17,286 bases of DNA from Bacteroidales bacterium (GTDB lineage: Bacteria > Bacteroidota > Bacteroidia > Bacteroidales > WCHB1-69): NCBI GenBank assembly GCA_012518765.1, contig JAAYRN010000195.1, positions 1 to 17,286 of the forward strand, written 5' to 3'. The position numbers and the translations under genes were made by a program. Position 1 is the first letter of the stretch. Each line of letters begins with the position of its first letter. A model generated the notes under the pieces. That model saw nothing but the letters and a program-made list of their open reading frames with translations, ran no database searches and was not told where the DNA came from. Below are positions 8,283 to 16,189 of this stretch, in pieces.

Positions 8283-9452
8283 GTGGTTTACATTAAGAAA
8301 AACAAAGGGAATTTGGACAAGAAAAAAAACAAGGACGAAAAGAAAACAGAAAGAAGTGGTAACAAAAAAAATCCTTTAAAAAAAGTTTTAAGTTCAGATA
8401 AAACAGACAAACGAAAAGCACGTAAAGACTTCTTTACCAATAAAACGCAAGATAATAAACTACAAAAAAGAACAGACAAACGCAGAGGCAAATCAGAAGA
8501 CTCGTCTGACAGACAAAGAGTTGACAAGCGAGATAGAAGTCGTTCCTCAAACAGACAATACGAAGATAACAAAACAAGGCACAGATCGCGAGACCAAAAA
8601 CCTTTTGATACTGCTAAAAGTAGGAGACGAAATGTTACTGCTGAGTCGGAAATATTAAGCGAAATAGTTAGAACCAGACGCATGGAAGGTCGTGGTAGTG
8701 AACGTACTCCCAAAATACTATCTTTAAGTTGGAGTGAAGAACGAGGTCCCATTCGACTAAATAAATACATTGCTAATGCTGGTATTTGTTCACGTCGTGA
8801 TGCAGATAAACTTATTGAATCGGGAGCCGTTAAAGTCAATGGAATAGTGGTTACCGAATTAGGAACCAAGGTTATGCCTACTGATGAAGTACGCTATGAT
8901 GATAAAATACTACAAAGGGAAAAACCTGTATACATTCTTTTGAATAAGCCTAAAGATTACATCACTACAGTTGACGATGAATTTGACAGAAAAAATGTCA
9001 TGATGCTTATAAAAGGTGCCTGCGAAGAACGAGTATATCCAGTAGGCAGATTGGATAGAAATACTACAGGCTTGCTGTTGTTTACTAACGATGGCGAAAT
9101 GGCAAAAAAACTTACCCACCCCCGCTATGGAGTCCGAAAAATATATCATGTAGAGTTAGACCAAAACCTCAAACTAACTGATTTTGAAACTATAGCTAAT
9201 GGAATAGAGCTAAGAGATGGCATCATAAAACCCGATGAAATAGCCTACGTAGGAGAAAGTAAAAAAGAAATCGGTATAACCATTCATTCGGGAAAAAACA
9301 GAATAGTTCGCCGTATTTTTGAACACTTAGGATACACAGTTGAAAAGTTAGATAGAGTATCCTTTGCAGGTCTTACCAAAAAAGATATACCTCGCGGACA
9401 TTGGCGATTTTTAAAGAAAGAAGAAATCAACATCTTAAAAATGAGTACATAA
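8283..9452 (+). CDS. rluB: 23S rRNA pseudouridine synthase with a charged N-terminal extension
   Basis: This 389-residue enzyme should turn a uridine of 23S rRNA helix 89-93 into pseudouridine; in E. coli RluB acts at U2605. An S4 RNA-binding domain runs from about residue 157 (IRLNKYIANAGICSRRDADKLI) to 203, followed by the RsuA/RluB/E/F catalytic domain. The catalytic aspartate is Asp258 in VGRLDRNTTGLLLFTNDGE, and GKNRIVRRIFEHLGYTVEKLDRV is the family's late motif. Residues 1-140 are low-complexity and rich in Lys, Arg, Asp and Asn, as in other Bacteroidota homologs, and are probably disordered and RNA-binding. The start is GTG at 8283: an in-frame stop lies at 8268-8270, no ATG lies between, and the first in-frame ATG is only near residue 133. 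A TTG at codon 11 is an alternative. RsuA/RluB/RluE/RluF subfamilies are hard to separate without a tree, so the symbol is likely, not certain. Confidence 0.88.
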   Translation: MVYIKKNKGNLDKKKNKDEKKTERSGNKKNPLKKVLSSDKTDKRKARKDFFTNKTQDNKLQKRTDKRRGKSEDSSDRQRVDKRDRSRSSNRQYEDNKTRHRSRDQKPFDTAKSRRRNVTAESEILSEIVRTRRMEGRGSERTPKILSLSWSEERGPIRLNKYIANAGICSRRDADKLIESGAVKVNGIVVTELGTKVMPTDEVRYDDKILQREKPVYILLNKPKDYITTVDDEFDRKNVMMLIKGACEERVYPVGRLDRNTTGLLLFTNDGEMAKKLTHPRYGVRKIYHVELDQNLKLTDFETIANGIELRDGIIKPDEIAYVGESKKEIGITIHSGKNRIVRRIFEHLGYTVEKLDRVSFAGLTKKDIPRGHWRFLKKEEINILKMST

Positions 9453-9460
9453 GAAAAACT

Positions 9461-10240
9461 ATGTTACAATTTTACAAATATCACGGTGCTGGAAATGATT
9501 TTATATTTATCTATAATTTTGATAATTCATTTGAAGACAATCCTACACATATTCAGTTTTTATGTAACCGAAGAACAGGCATAGGAGCCGATGGTTTAAT
9601 TTTATTAAATACTCCTAATCAGGAAAATATTGATTTTGAAATGCGTTATTTCAACGCCGATGGATACGAAGGCAGCATGTGTGGCAATGGAGGACGATGT
9701 GCGATTGCATTTGCAAAAAAAATGGAACTAATCGAAAATGAAACTATTTTCAAGGGAATTGATGGTATGCATCGCGGTAAAATCATTTCCGAAAACAAAA
9801 ACCTCATGGAAGTAACATTACAAATGAAAAATGTAGACAAAATAATGCCCTATCGTAATGGCTATTATTTAGATACAGGTTCTCCCCATGTAGTTCAATT
9901 TGTAGACAATGTAGAGACTATTGATGTTGTTGCCCAAGGTAAATCCATTCGTCATCATAGTGATTTTCCCGAAGGAACAAATGTAAATTTTGTACAAATA
10001 AAAGAAAATCAACTATTTGTACGAACTTTTGAGCGTGGCGTTGAAGACGAAACCCTCTCTTGTGGCACTGGAGTAACAGCCTCTTCCCTCGCCTATTCAC
10101 TCATACACCTCAATTCCGAAATCAGCATAAAAACCTTAGGAGGTAACTTTAAAGTCAGTTTCCAAAAACAGGAAAATACCTTTAAAAACATCTACTTACA
10201 AGGACCCGTTTGTTTCGTTTTTAAAGGAGTTCTAAGTTAA
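9461..10240 (+). CDS. dapF: Diaminopimelate epimerase
   Basis: DapF interconverts LL- and meso-diaminopimelate, the last step before lysine and the meso-DAP used in peptidoglycan. The protein has 259 residues from the ATG at 9461, a little shorter than E. coli DapF (274). Both catalytic cysteines are present: Cys74 in YEGSMCGNGGRC and Cys201 in DETLSCGTGVTAS. The substrate motifs GAGNDF (9-14) and GADG (42-45) are intact. I reject the in-frame ATG at 9401 because it overlaps the end of rluB by about 50 bp and adds 20 residues before the conserved MLQFYKYHGAGNDF start. The gene follows rluB by 8 bp and should share its transcript. A weak hairpin and AT-rich stretch after it suggest that transcription ends before topA. 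Confidence 0.96.
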   Translation: MLQFYKYHGAGNDFIFIYNFDNSFEDNPTHIQFLCNRRTGIGADGLILLNTPNQENIDFEMRYFNADGYEGSMCGNGGRCAIAFAKKMELIENETIFKGIDGMHRGKIISENKNLMEVTLQMKNVDKIMPYRNGYYLDTGSPHVVQFVDNVETIDVVAQGKSIRHHSDFPEGTNVNFVQIKENQLFVRTFERGVEDETLSCGTGVTASSLAYSLIHLNSEISIKTLGGNFKVSFQKQENTFKNIYLQGPVCFVFKGVLS

Positions 10241-10289
10241 AAAAACGCAAATAATCACTTAAAATAAAATAAAATATTTTTTTATTTTA

Positions 10290-10336
10290 CTAATAATCAA
10301 ATTATTAGAAAAAAACATCTAAAAATGTTTCTTTTT
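10290..10336 (+). terminator. AT-rich hairpins, possible rluB-dapF terminator
   Basis: Two inverted repeats lie just after dapF. CTAATAAT (10290-10297) and ATTATTAG (10301-10308) form a perfect 8-bp arm pair with a 3-base loop. AAACAT (10313-10318) and ATGTTT (10325-10330) form a 6-bp stem with a 6-base loop, followed by CTTTTT. Neither is G+C-rich, so termination would be weak; the first could instead be a protein-binding palindrome upstream of topA. Confidence 0.3.
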
Positions 10337-10352
10337 CTATATTAATATAATG

Positions 10353-10360
10353 TAATTTTG
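10353..10360 (+). promoter_or_regulatory. Promoter -7 box of the topA operon
   Basis: TAATTTTG followed by CA matches TAnnTTTG and lies 32 bp before the topA ATG. This suggests topA, the arginase-like gene and GH3 are transcribed together from here. No -33 TTG is seen. Confidence 0.5.
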
Positions 10361-10391
10361 CAATCCATTTTTAATAAAAGAAAAACTTCAA

Positions 10392-12866
10392 ATGAGCAAG
10401 AATTTAGTTATCGTAGAGTCGCCTGCAAAGGCAAAAACAATAGAGCGTTTTTTAGGAAAAGAATACAGTGTAAAATCGTCCATGGGACATATTAGAGATT
10501 TACCAGAAAAACAATTAGGTATTGATGTTGAAAACAATTTTGAACCTAACTATGTTATATTATCCAATAAATCAAGCATTTTAAATGACCTTAAAAAAGC
10601 TGTAGCTAAAGCAGAAACCGTTTGGTTAGCAACGGATGAAGACCGCGAAGGAGAAGCCATTTCGTGGCATTTGTTAAATGCACTCAATATTGATCCCAAA
10701 AATGCAAAACGAATTGTTTTTAATGAAATTACAGAAAGTGCTATTTTAAGTGCAATCAAAACACCACGCAACATAAATGCAGACTTAGTAGATGCACAAC
10801 AAGCCCGTCGGATATTAGACCGCTTAGTTGGATTTGAATTATCGCCCATTCTGTGGAGAAAAGTAAAACCTTCATTATCTGCTGGTCGTGTACAATCAGT
10901 TACAGTCAGGCTTATAGTTGAAAGAGAAAAAGAAATCAACCAATTTAAAGCCACTCCCGCTTTCAGAGTTTTAGCCAAATTCATAGACGATTCAACCAAT
11001 AGCATACAAGCCGAACTAAACATACGTTTTTCGACCGAAGAAGAAACAAAGATTTTTTTAGAAAAATGCAAAGATGCAACCTTTACTATCAACGCCATAG
11101 AAAAGCAACCCACCAAAAAAACACCTGCACCTCCTTTTACCACTTCCACCCTACAACAAGAGGCAGCACGCAAACTCAATTTTTCGGTAGCTAAAACCAT
11201 GACAGTAGCACAACAGCTCTATGAATCAGGACATATAACATATATGCGTACCGATTCGGTTAATTTATCAAAATTAGCACTAACTACTGCCGAAAAAGAA
11301 GTTACTAATTTGTACGGAAAAAAATATGCCAAAACTCGCAACTATAAAACCAAAGCAAAAGGAGCACAAGAAGCACACGAAGCCATCCGACCAACCTATA
11401 TCAACAAACATAGCATACAAGTAAACGACACATCTCAAGAGCGTCTTTATGAACTGATATGGAAACGAACCATCGCTTCACAAATGAGTGATGCTGAAAT
11501 AGAAAAAACAACAGTAACTATTGATATATCAAACTCTAAGGAGAAATTTATAGCAACAGGCGAAGTTTTATTATTCGATGGATTCCTGAAAGTATACATG
11601 GAGTCAAGCGACGATGTGGAAGAAGATAAAGTTATAAGTAAACTGCCTACACTACAACAAGGAATCACACTAACAGCCGATCACATTCAAGCCATAGAAA
11701 GATATACCCAGCAACCCTTCCGATACACAGAAGCGAGCTTAGTACGTAAACTTGAAGAGTTAGGAATCGGTCGCCCCTCAACTTATGCCCCTATTATTTC
11801 TACTGTTCAAAAAAGACAGTACGTGATTAAAGGAAATAAAGAAGGATTTGAGCGTGAATACAAAACCATTACTTTGAAGAAAAATAAAATTACCGACTCC
11901 ATTAAAAAAGAGAAAGTAGGTTTTGAAAAAGGAAAACTCATGCCCACCGATATAGGTATCATAGTCAATAGTTTTCTGATGGAAAACTTTGGAGACATTA
12001 TGAACTACAACTTTACGGCTAATATTGAAAAGAAATTTGACGAAATAGCCCAAGGGAAAATCAAATGGAAAACAATGATTTCTGATTTTTATTCCATTTT
12101 TCACAAACAAGTTGAAGTAACCATGGAAACATCGGAAAAAGCAAGAGGCGAACGACTATTAGGCGTAGATCCGACAAGCAAGAAAAATGTATACGTAAAA
12201 TTAGCACGCTTTGGATTTGTAGCACAAATTGGAGAAACCAATACCGAAGAAAAACCAAAATTCGCCAAATTACTACCCAATCAAAGTATTGAAACTATTA
12301 CACTTGAAGAGGCATTGGATTTATTTAAACTCCCTCGTACTGTAGGCATTCATAATGAAGCCGAATTAGTAGTAAATGTCGGAAGATACGGTCCTTATGT
12401 ACGTTATCAAGACAAGTTTTATTCCATACCCAAAACTATGGATTTACTCGAAATAACAGTAGAAGAATGTCTGGATATTATCAATAAAAAAATCGAATCG
12501 GACAAAGCAAAAGCCCCAGTAGTGGTAGGTAATTACAACGACATGGAAGTATCGGCAGCCGTAGGAAGATACGGACCTTATGTACTGTATAATAAACGAT
12601 TCTATAAAATACCAGCTGATAAAGACATAAAAACATTGAGCCTTGAAGACGCTATAACAATCATCGACGAAGTAGAAGAAAAAAACACCTTAAAGAAATT
12701 TGAAGAAAACAGTAAAATTCGTATCGTGAAAGGAAAAACAGGACCTTATTTAACCGATGGTGTAAACAATTACCGCCTACTGAAAAGAAAAAGCTACGAA
12801 GAGCTTACTTATGAAGATTGTATGGAAATTATAAAAGAAAATACGGAAAAAAAAGCAAAAAAATAA
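10392..12866 (+). CDS. topA: DNA topoisomerase I
   Basis: This type IA topoisomerase relaxes negative supercoils by cutting and rejoining one DNA strand. The protein has 824 residues. The Toprim domain is intact: Glu9 in VIVESPAKAKTIE and the metal triad Asp82/Asp84/Glu86 in ATDEDREGEA. The catalytic tyrosine is Tyr284 in GHITYMRTDSVNLS. Instead of the C4 zinc fingers of E. coli TopA, the C-terminus carries Toprim_C_Rpt-type repeats, with GPYV/GPYL cores at residues 667-670, 728-731 and 784-787 and a more divergent unit starting LLGVDP near 589. This arrangement is usual in Bacteroidota and Actinobacteria. The gene ends 4 bp before the arginase-like gene, so it appears to head a three-gene operon with that gene and GH3. 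Nothing in the enzyme itself is unusual. Confidence 0.97.
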   Translation: MSKNLVIVESPAKAKTIERFLGKEYSVKSSMGHIRDLPEKQLGIDVENNFEPNYVILSNKSSILNDLKKAVAKAETVWLATDEDREGEAISWHLLNALNIDPKNAKRIVFNEITESAILSAIKTPRNINADLVDAQQARRILDRLVGFELSPILWRKVKPSLSAGRVQSVTVRLIVEREKEINQFKATPAFRVLAKFIDDSTNSIQAELNIRFSTEEETKIFLEKCKDATFTINAIEKQPTKKTPAPPFTTSTLQQEAARKLNFSVAKTMTVAQQLYESGHITYMRTDSVNLSKLALTTAEKEVTNLYGKKYAKTRNYKTKAKGAQEAHEAIRPTYINKHSIQVNDTSQERLYELIWKRTIASQMSDAEIEKTTVTIDISNSKEKFIATGEVLLFDGFLKVYMESSDDVEEDKVISKLPTLQQGITLTADHIQAIERYTQQPFRYTEASLVRKLEELGIGRPSTYAPIISTVQKRQYVIKGNKEGFEREYKTITLKKNKITDSIKKEKVGFEKGKLMPTDIGIIVNSFLMENFGDIMNYNFTANIEKKFDEIAQGKIKWKTMISDFYSIFHKQVEVTMETSEKARGERLLGVDPTSKKNVYVKLARFGFVAQIGETNTEEKPKFAKLLPNQSIETITLEEALDLFKLPRTVGIHNEAELVVNVGRYGPYVRYQDKFYSIPKTMDLLEITVEECLDIINKKIESDKAKAPVVVGNYNDMEVSAAVGRYGPYVLYNKRFYKIPADKDIKTLSLEDAITIIDEVEEKNTLKKFEENSKIRIVKGKTGPYLTDGVNNYRLLKRKSYEELTYEDCMEIIKENTEKKAKK

Positions 12867-12870
12867 ACTA

Positions 12871-14058
12871 ATGGATATGGAAATAAAGCATTATTTCAAG
12901 CCCATAGTCTTAGAAGAATTAGACTTTTATGCATCCGACATGCCTAAAAGTATGATTGGCAATAGTATTAGCATCTACAGCGAAGATTCCGATTTCCCCC
13001 ACATAGAAAACTATAAAATAGCTTTATTAGGAGTAGCTGAAGAAAAAAACGCATACAACAACATAGGATGTTCCGAAGCTCCTGATAAGGTAAGAAGTCA
13101 ACTCTATCAGCTATTTAGACATAATAATTTCCCTCCCATTGTCGATTTGGGAAATTTTAAAATAGGTAAAACAGCTAACGACACCTACATTGCTTTGAGC
13201 GAAGTATTGAGTATAATTATCAAAGCGGGTGTCATTCCTATTATCATAGGTGGAAGTCAAGATTTAACATACGCCAACTACTGTGCTTACGAACAACTAA
13301 ATCAAGTTGTTAATTTAGTTTCTATCGACTCTAAATTTGATATTGGCAGTGAAAACTCTCCTTTAAAATCAAATAGTTATATCCATAAAATCATTTTAAA
13401 ACAACCCAACTATCTATTTAACTACAGCAATATAGCCTACCAAACCTACATGGTAGATAATGAAGAAATACATTTGATGGATAAATTATATTTCGATGCG
13501 TATCGCTTAGGGTTAGTACAAGAAGATGTAATAGATTATGAGCCTGTTATCCGCAATGCCGATTTACTTACGATAGACATGGCTGCCATACGATTTGGGG
13601 ATGCACCTGGATGTAAACATACCACACCCAATGGATTAACGGGTAAGGAAATTTGCCAATTGACACGTTATGCTGGAGGAAATTCAAAACTGACCTCTTT
13701 GGGAATATACGAATACAACCCATCATACGACACTAACAATCAAAGTGCTAAACTAATATCCCAAATGATATGGTATTTTATAGACGGATTTATCATACGG
13801 CAAAACGATGCTCCCGACATGGCTAAGAAAAATTTCTATAAATACTTTGTCTCGCTGCACGATAATGCTTACGAAATTATTTTCTATAAAAGCAAGGTAA
13901 GCGAATTATGGTGGATGGAAATTCCGTGCGAAAACAAAGACGCTAAATACAGTAAAAACTACTTAGTTCCCTGTTCTTTAAAAGACTATGAAACAGCTTG
14001 TAAGAATGAAATACCTAAACGATGGCTTCAAACATATAAAAAAATAAAAATCGACTAA
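12871..14058 (+). CDS. Arginase/formimidoylglutamase-fold protein with degenerate metal site
   Basis: This 395-residue protein has the ureohydrolase (arginase/agmatinase/formimidoylglutamase) fold, but its active site looks broken. The three family motifs can be placed. GGGHD appears as GGSQD with Gln130 for the first His ligand. DAHxD appears as DSKFD, keeping Asp153 and Asp157 but having Lys155 for His. SxDxD appears as TIDMA, keeping Asp236 but having Ala238 for the last Asp. Thus only three of six manganese ligands remain, while the downstream Glu281 (YEYNPSYD) is kept. Normal hydrolysis of arginine, agmatine or formimidoylglutamate is therefore doubtful, and a catalog name of 'formimidoylglutamase' would be misleading. 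I recall similar proteins beside topA in other Bacteroidota but cannot verify it here. It lies between topA (4 bp) and GH3 (0 bp). A binding or scaffold role is inference. Confidence 0.82.
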   Translation: MDMEIKHYFKPIVLEELDFYASDMPKSMIGNSISIYSEDSDFPHIENYKIALLGVAEEKNAYNNIGCSEAPDKVRSQLYQLFRHNNFPPIVDLGNFKIGKTANDTYIALSEVLSIIIKAGVIPIIIGGSQDLTYANYCAYEQLNQVVNLVSIDSKFDIGSENSPLKSNSYIHKIILKQPNYLFNYSNIAYQTYMVDNEEIHLMDKLYFDAYRLGLVQEDVIDYEPVIRNADLLTIDMAAIRFGDAPGCKHTTPNGLTGKEICQLTRYAGGNSKLTSLGIYEYNPSYDTNNQSAKLISQMIWYFIDGFIIRQNDAPDMAKKNFYKYFVSLHDNAYEIIFYKSKVSELWWMEIPCENKDAKYSKNYLVPCSLKDYETACKNEIPKRWLQTYKKIKID

Positions 14059-15573
14059 ATGTCTTCTTTAAGCAACTATTTTTTAAAGACCTATTTTCAA
14101 AAAAAATACAGGGATGTAACACAAATTGTCGAAGAACCATTACTTTGTCAAAAAAAATGCTTGCAATATCTTTTGCATGCAGCACAACATACCGAATGGG
14201 GTAAAACCTATAATTACAAAAACATACAATCCTACGAGCAATACGCTGAAAACGTATCTATCAACACCTATGAATCTATATATCCTTTTATTGAAAGATG
14301 TATAAAGGGCGAAAGCAATGTATTGTGGCGAGGAAAAACTCGTATGTTTTCCAAATCATCGGGAACAAGCGGAAGCAAAAGCAAATTTATACCCGTAACA
14401 TGGGAGTCCCTTATCGAATGTAACTACAAGGGAGGAAAAGAAAGTTTAGCCTTATACGTAAAAAACCGTCCCGATACTTGTTTATTTACAGGTGAAACCC
14501 TTTCTCTTACAGGCTCTTTAAGAGAACTTGAATTAAATCCCAAAGCTGTTTGTGGCGATATGTCGGCTGTCCTAATCAAATATATACCCGAATGGGCAAA
14601 CAGGCTACGTACCCCTCCTAAACACATAGCCTTGCACCCTGATTGGAATTTAAAATTAGACCTATTTGCAAATTACACCAAAAAACAAAACATAACAGGC
14701 TTAGCCGGAGTTCCCTCATGGATACTGATTATTCTAAAACGTATCATGGAAATAGAAAACACAGATACCATCCAATCTATATGGGCTAATTTGGAATTAT
14801 TTATGCACGGAGGTGTCAATTTCTCCCCTTATGAACCACAATTTAAAGCTATTACAAATAACGACAAATTATGGTATTGGCAAATGTATAATGCTTCCGA
14901 AGGATACTTTGCCACCCAAGACCGTCCCCACAGTCAAGACATGTTGTTGCTGCTTAACAATGGAGTGTTTTTTGAATTTATAGCCCTAACCGATTACATG
15001 GAGGAAAACTATAAAACTATTAGTTTAGAAGATATTAAAACCGATACCAATTACGTTTTATTGATTTCTACCAATGCCGGTTTGTGGAGATACATCATTG
15101 GCGATGTAGTAAAATTTACTTCTACCAATCCGTATCGAATTATTATTACAGGTAGAAACACACACTTTATCAACGCTTTTGGCGAAGAATTAATCTTGGA
15201 TAATGTAGAAAAAGCACTTGCCAAAACCTGCCAACAAACCCATGCTATCGTTAACGAATACACCGTAGCACCTATTTACTTTAGCGATGGCGAAAAAGCA
15301 TCGCATGAATGGTTGATTGAATTTAAACAAGCACCCGAAAATATGGAGCAATTTACCAATCTGTTAGACAAGGAATTAATGAAAGTAAACTCCGACTACG
15401 AAGCCAAACGAACTGCTGATATACTACTGCAAAAACCTATCATTCAATCACTACCACAAGGAACTTTTCTACGTTGGATGTCTTCAAAAAATAAACTTGG
15501 GGGACAGTACAAAGTCATTCGTTTATCAAACAATAGGGATGTTATCGAAGATATTAAAAAATTCATAAGCTAA
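14059..15573 (+). CDS. GH3 family acyl-acid amido synthetase-like protein
   Basis: This 504-residue protein belongs to the GH3 branch of the adenylate-forming (ANL) superfamily, known from plants, where it joins jasmonate, auxin or benzoates to amino acids. The ATP-binding motifs are intact: SSGTSGSKSKFIP at 100-112, NASEGYF at 278-284, and WRYIIGDVVKF at 343-353, followed by GRNTHFINAFGEEL. A C-terminal domain of about 120 residues follows, so the length fits full-length bacterial GH3. There is no signal peptide, so it should be cytoplasmic. Its ATG directly follows the TAA of the arginase-like gene (taaATG), which suggests translational coupling. The substrates are unknown; bacterial GH3 proteins are common in Bacteroidota and mostly uncharacterised. 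Neither the acid nor the amine can be read from the sequence. It is the last gene before a strong hairpin terminator. Confidence 0.88.
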   Translation: MSSLSNYFLKTYFQKKYRDVTQIVEEPLLCQKKCLQYLLHAAQHTEWGKTYNYKNIQSYEQYAENVSINTYESIYPFIERCIKGESNVLWRGKTRMFSKSSGTSGSKSKFIPVTWESLIECNYKGGKESLALYVKNRPDTCLFTGETLSLTGSLRELELNPKAVCGDMSAVLIKYIPEWANRLRTPPKHIALHPDWNLKLDLFANYTKKQNITGLAGVPSWILIILKRIMEIENTDTIQSIWANLELFMHGGVNFSPYEPQFKAITNNDKLWYWQMYNASEGYFATQDRPHSQDMLLLLNNGVFFEFIALTDYMEENYKTISLEDIKTDTNYVLLISTNAGLWRYIIGDVVKFTSTNPYRIIITGRNTHFINAFGEELILDNVEKALAKTCQQTHAIVNEYTVAPIYFSDGEKASHEWLIEFKQAPENMEQFTNLLDKELMKVNSDYEAKRTADILLQKPIIQSLPQGTFLRWMSSKNKLGGQYKVIRLSNNRDVIEDIKKFIS

Positions 15574-15588
15574 TTATCCATTTTACAC

Positions 15589-15627
15589 AAAAAAAAATCA
15601 CAAGCAATAATGTTGCTTGTGATTTTT
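15589..15627. terminator. Bidirectional hairpin terminator between GH3 and the RRM gene
   Basis: Positions 15593-15607 and 15613-15627 form a perfect 15-bp stem around a 5-base loop (TAATG), with ATCACAAGCAA paired to TTGCTTGTGAT as the G+C-bearing part. The A-run at 15589-15597 and the T-run at 15623-15627 give U-rich tails in both directions. It lies 16 bp after the GH3 stop and 21 bp after the converging RRM gene, so it should end both transcripts. Confidence 0.9.
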
Positions 15628-15647
15628 CAGATACTAAAAAAACACGA

Positions 15648-15950
15648 CTAATAACTTCTATCTCCTCTTGATCTATCTGTTCTTCTGTTATTTCCACTGT
15701 AATTTTCAGTCCTTTCTCGAGCTTCATTTACAACGATAGTACGATTATTCATCTCAGCACCATTCAATTCTTCAATAGCGCGATTAGCTTCTTCGTCGTT
15801 GCTCATTTCTACAAAACCAAAACCTTTACTTCTTCCTGTAAACTTGTCAGAAATGATTTTAGCCGATACTACTTCTCCGTATTCTTCAAATACTTCTCTT
15901 AATTCGTCTTCCTTAACTGAAAAGGGAAGACTTCCTACAAAAATGTTCAT
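15648..15950 (-). CDS. Small RRM-domain RNA-binding protein
   Basis: This 100-residue protein is a single RNA recognition motif that binds single-stranded RNA. RNP2 is IFVGSL at residues 3-8 and RNP1 is KGFGFVEM at 42-49, with the aromatic residues that stack on RNA bases present (Phe4, Phe44, Phe46). The RRM ends near residue 77. The remaining tail is rich in Arg, Asn, Gly and Ser, ending RTDRSRGDRSY, like the Gly/Arg tails of bacterial and plant RRM proteins. There is no signal peptide. In cyanobacteria and Bacteroidota such proteins are linked to cold response or mRNA control, but the targets here are unknown. A promoter-like box lies 31 bp upstream, and the gene ends at the shared bidirectional terminator. 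Confidence 0.93.
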   Translation of the reverse strand: MNIFVGSLPFSVKEDELREVFEEYGEVVSAKIISDKFTGRSKGFGFVEMSNDEEANRAIEELNGAEMNNRTIVVNEARERTENYSGNNRRTDRSRGDRSY

Positions 15951-15980
15951 TATGTTTTAAATATATTAAAATTAGAACGA

Positions 15981-15988
15981 CAAAAATA
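15981..15988 (-). promoter_or_regulatory. Promoter -7 box of the RRM gene
   Basis: The minus strand reads TATTTTTG, an exact TAnnTTTG match, 31 bp before the RRM start codon. The inferred leader is about 25 nt. A CAA on the plus strand (TTG on the minus strand) at 16003-16005 is too close to be a standard -33 box. Confidence 0.5.
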
Positions 15989-16110
15989 CATTTAAAATAG
16001 TTCAAATGAATACTATAAGCAAATTAAATATTCATTATTTTGATTATCAGCCTATTTATTTTTAAAAACACACAATATATCAAGGATTAATGCAGTTAAA
16101 CACTTAGAAT

Positions 16111-16148
16111 ATGTCAAAATAAAAAGCAATAAATCTATATTTTGGCAT
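16111..16148. repeat. Imperfect inverted repeat upstream of the first DUF2147 gene
   Basis: ATGTCAAAAT (16111-16120) pairs with ATTTTGGCAT (16139-16148) through 10 positions if one G-U pair is allowed, around an 18-base gap. It overlaps a near-miss promoter box (TATATTTTG, 16136-16144, one extra spacer base) about 45 bp before the first DUF2147 start. It could be an operator or an RNA hairpin, or chance in AT-rich DNA. The rest of the 239-bp divergent gap (15951-16189) shows nothing clear. Confidence 0.3.
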
Positions 16149-16189
16149 CAAATTCTTTTAAAAGCAACATTTAATGACATTTTAGTCCT

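Noticed and set aside
8288..8869. A 193-codon open frame on the minus strand opposite rluB
   Set aside because: It is antisense to the Lys/Arg-rich tail of rluB, giving a Leu/Ser-rich translation with no family match; the plus-strand S4 and catalytic motifs are convincing.
9401..9460. In-frame upstream ATG extending dapF by 20 residues
   Set aside because: It overlaps the rluB coding end, and the conserved DapF N-terminus begins at the ATG at 9461.
10550..11200. A 216-codon open frame on the minus strand inside topA
   Set aside because: It is antisense to the conserved Toprim region, with no motif or promoter; a shadow of topA codon bias.
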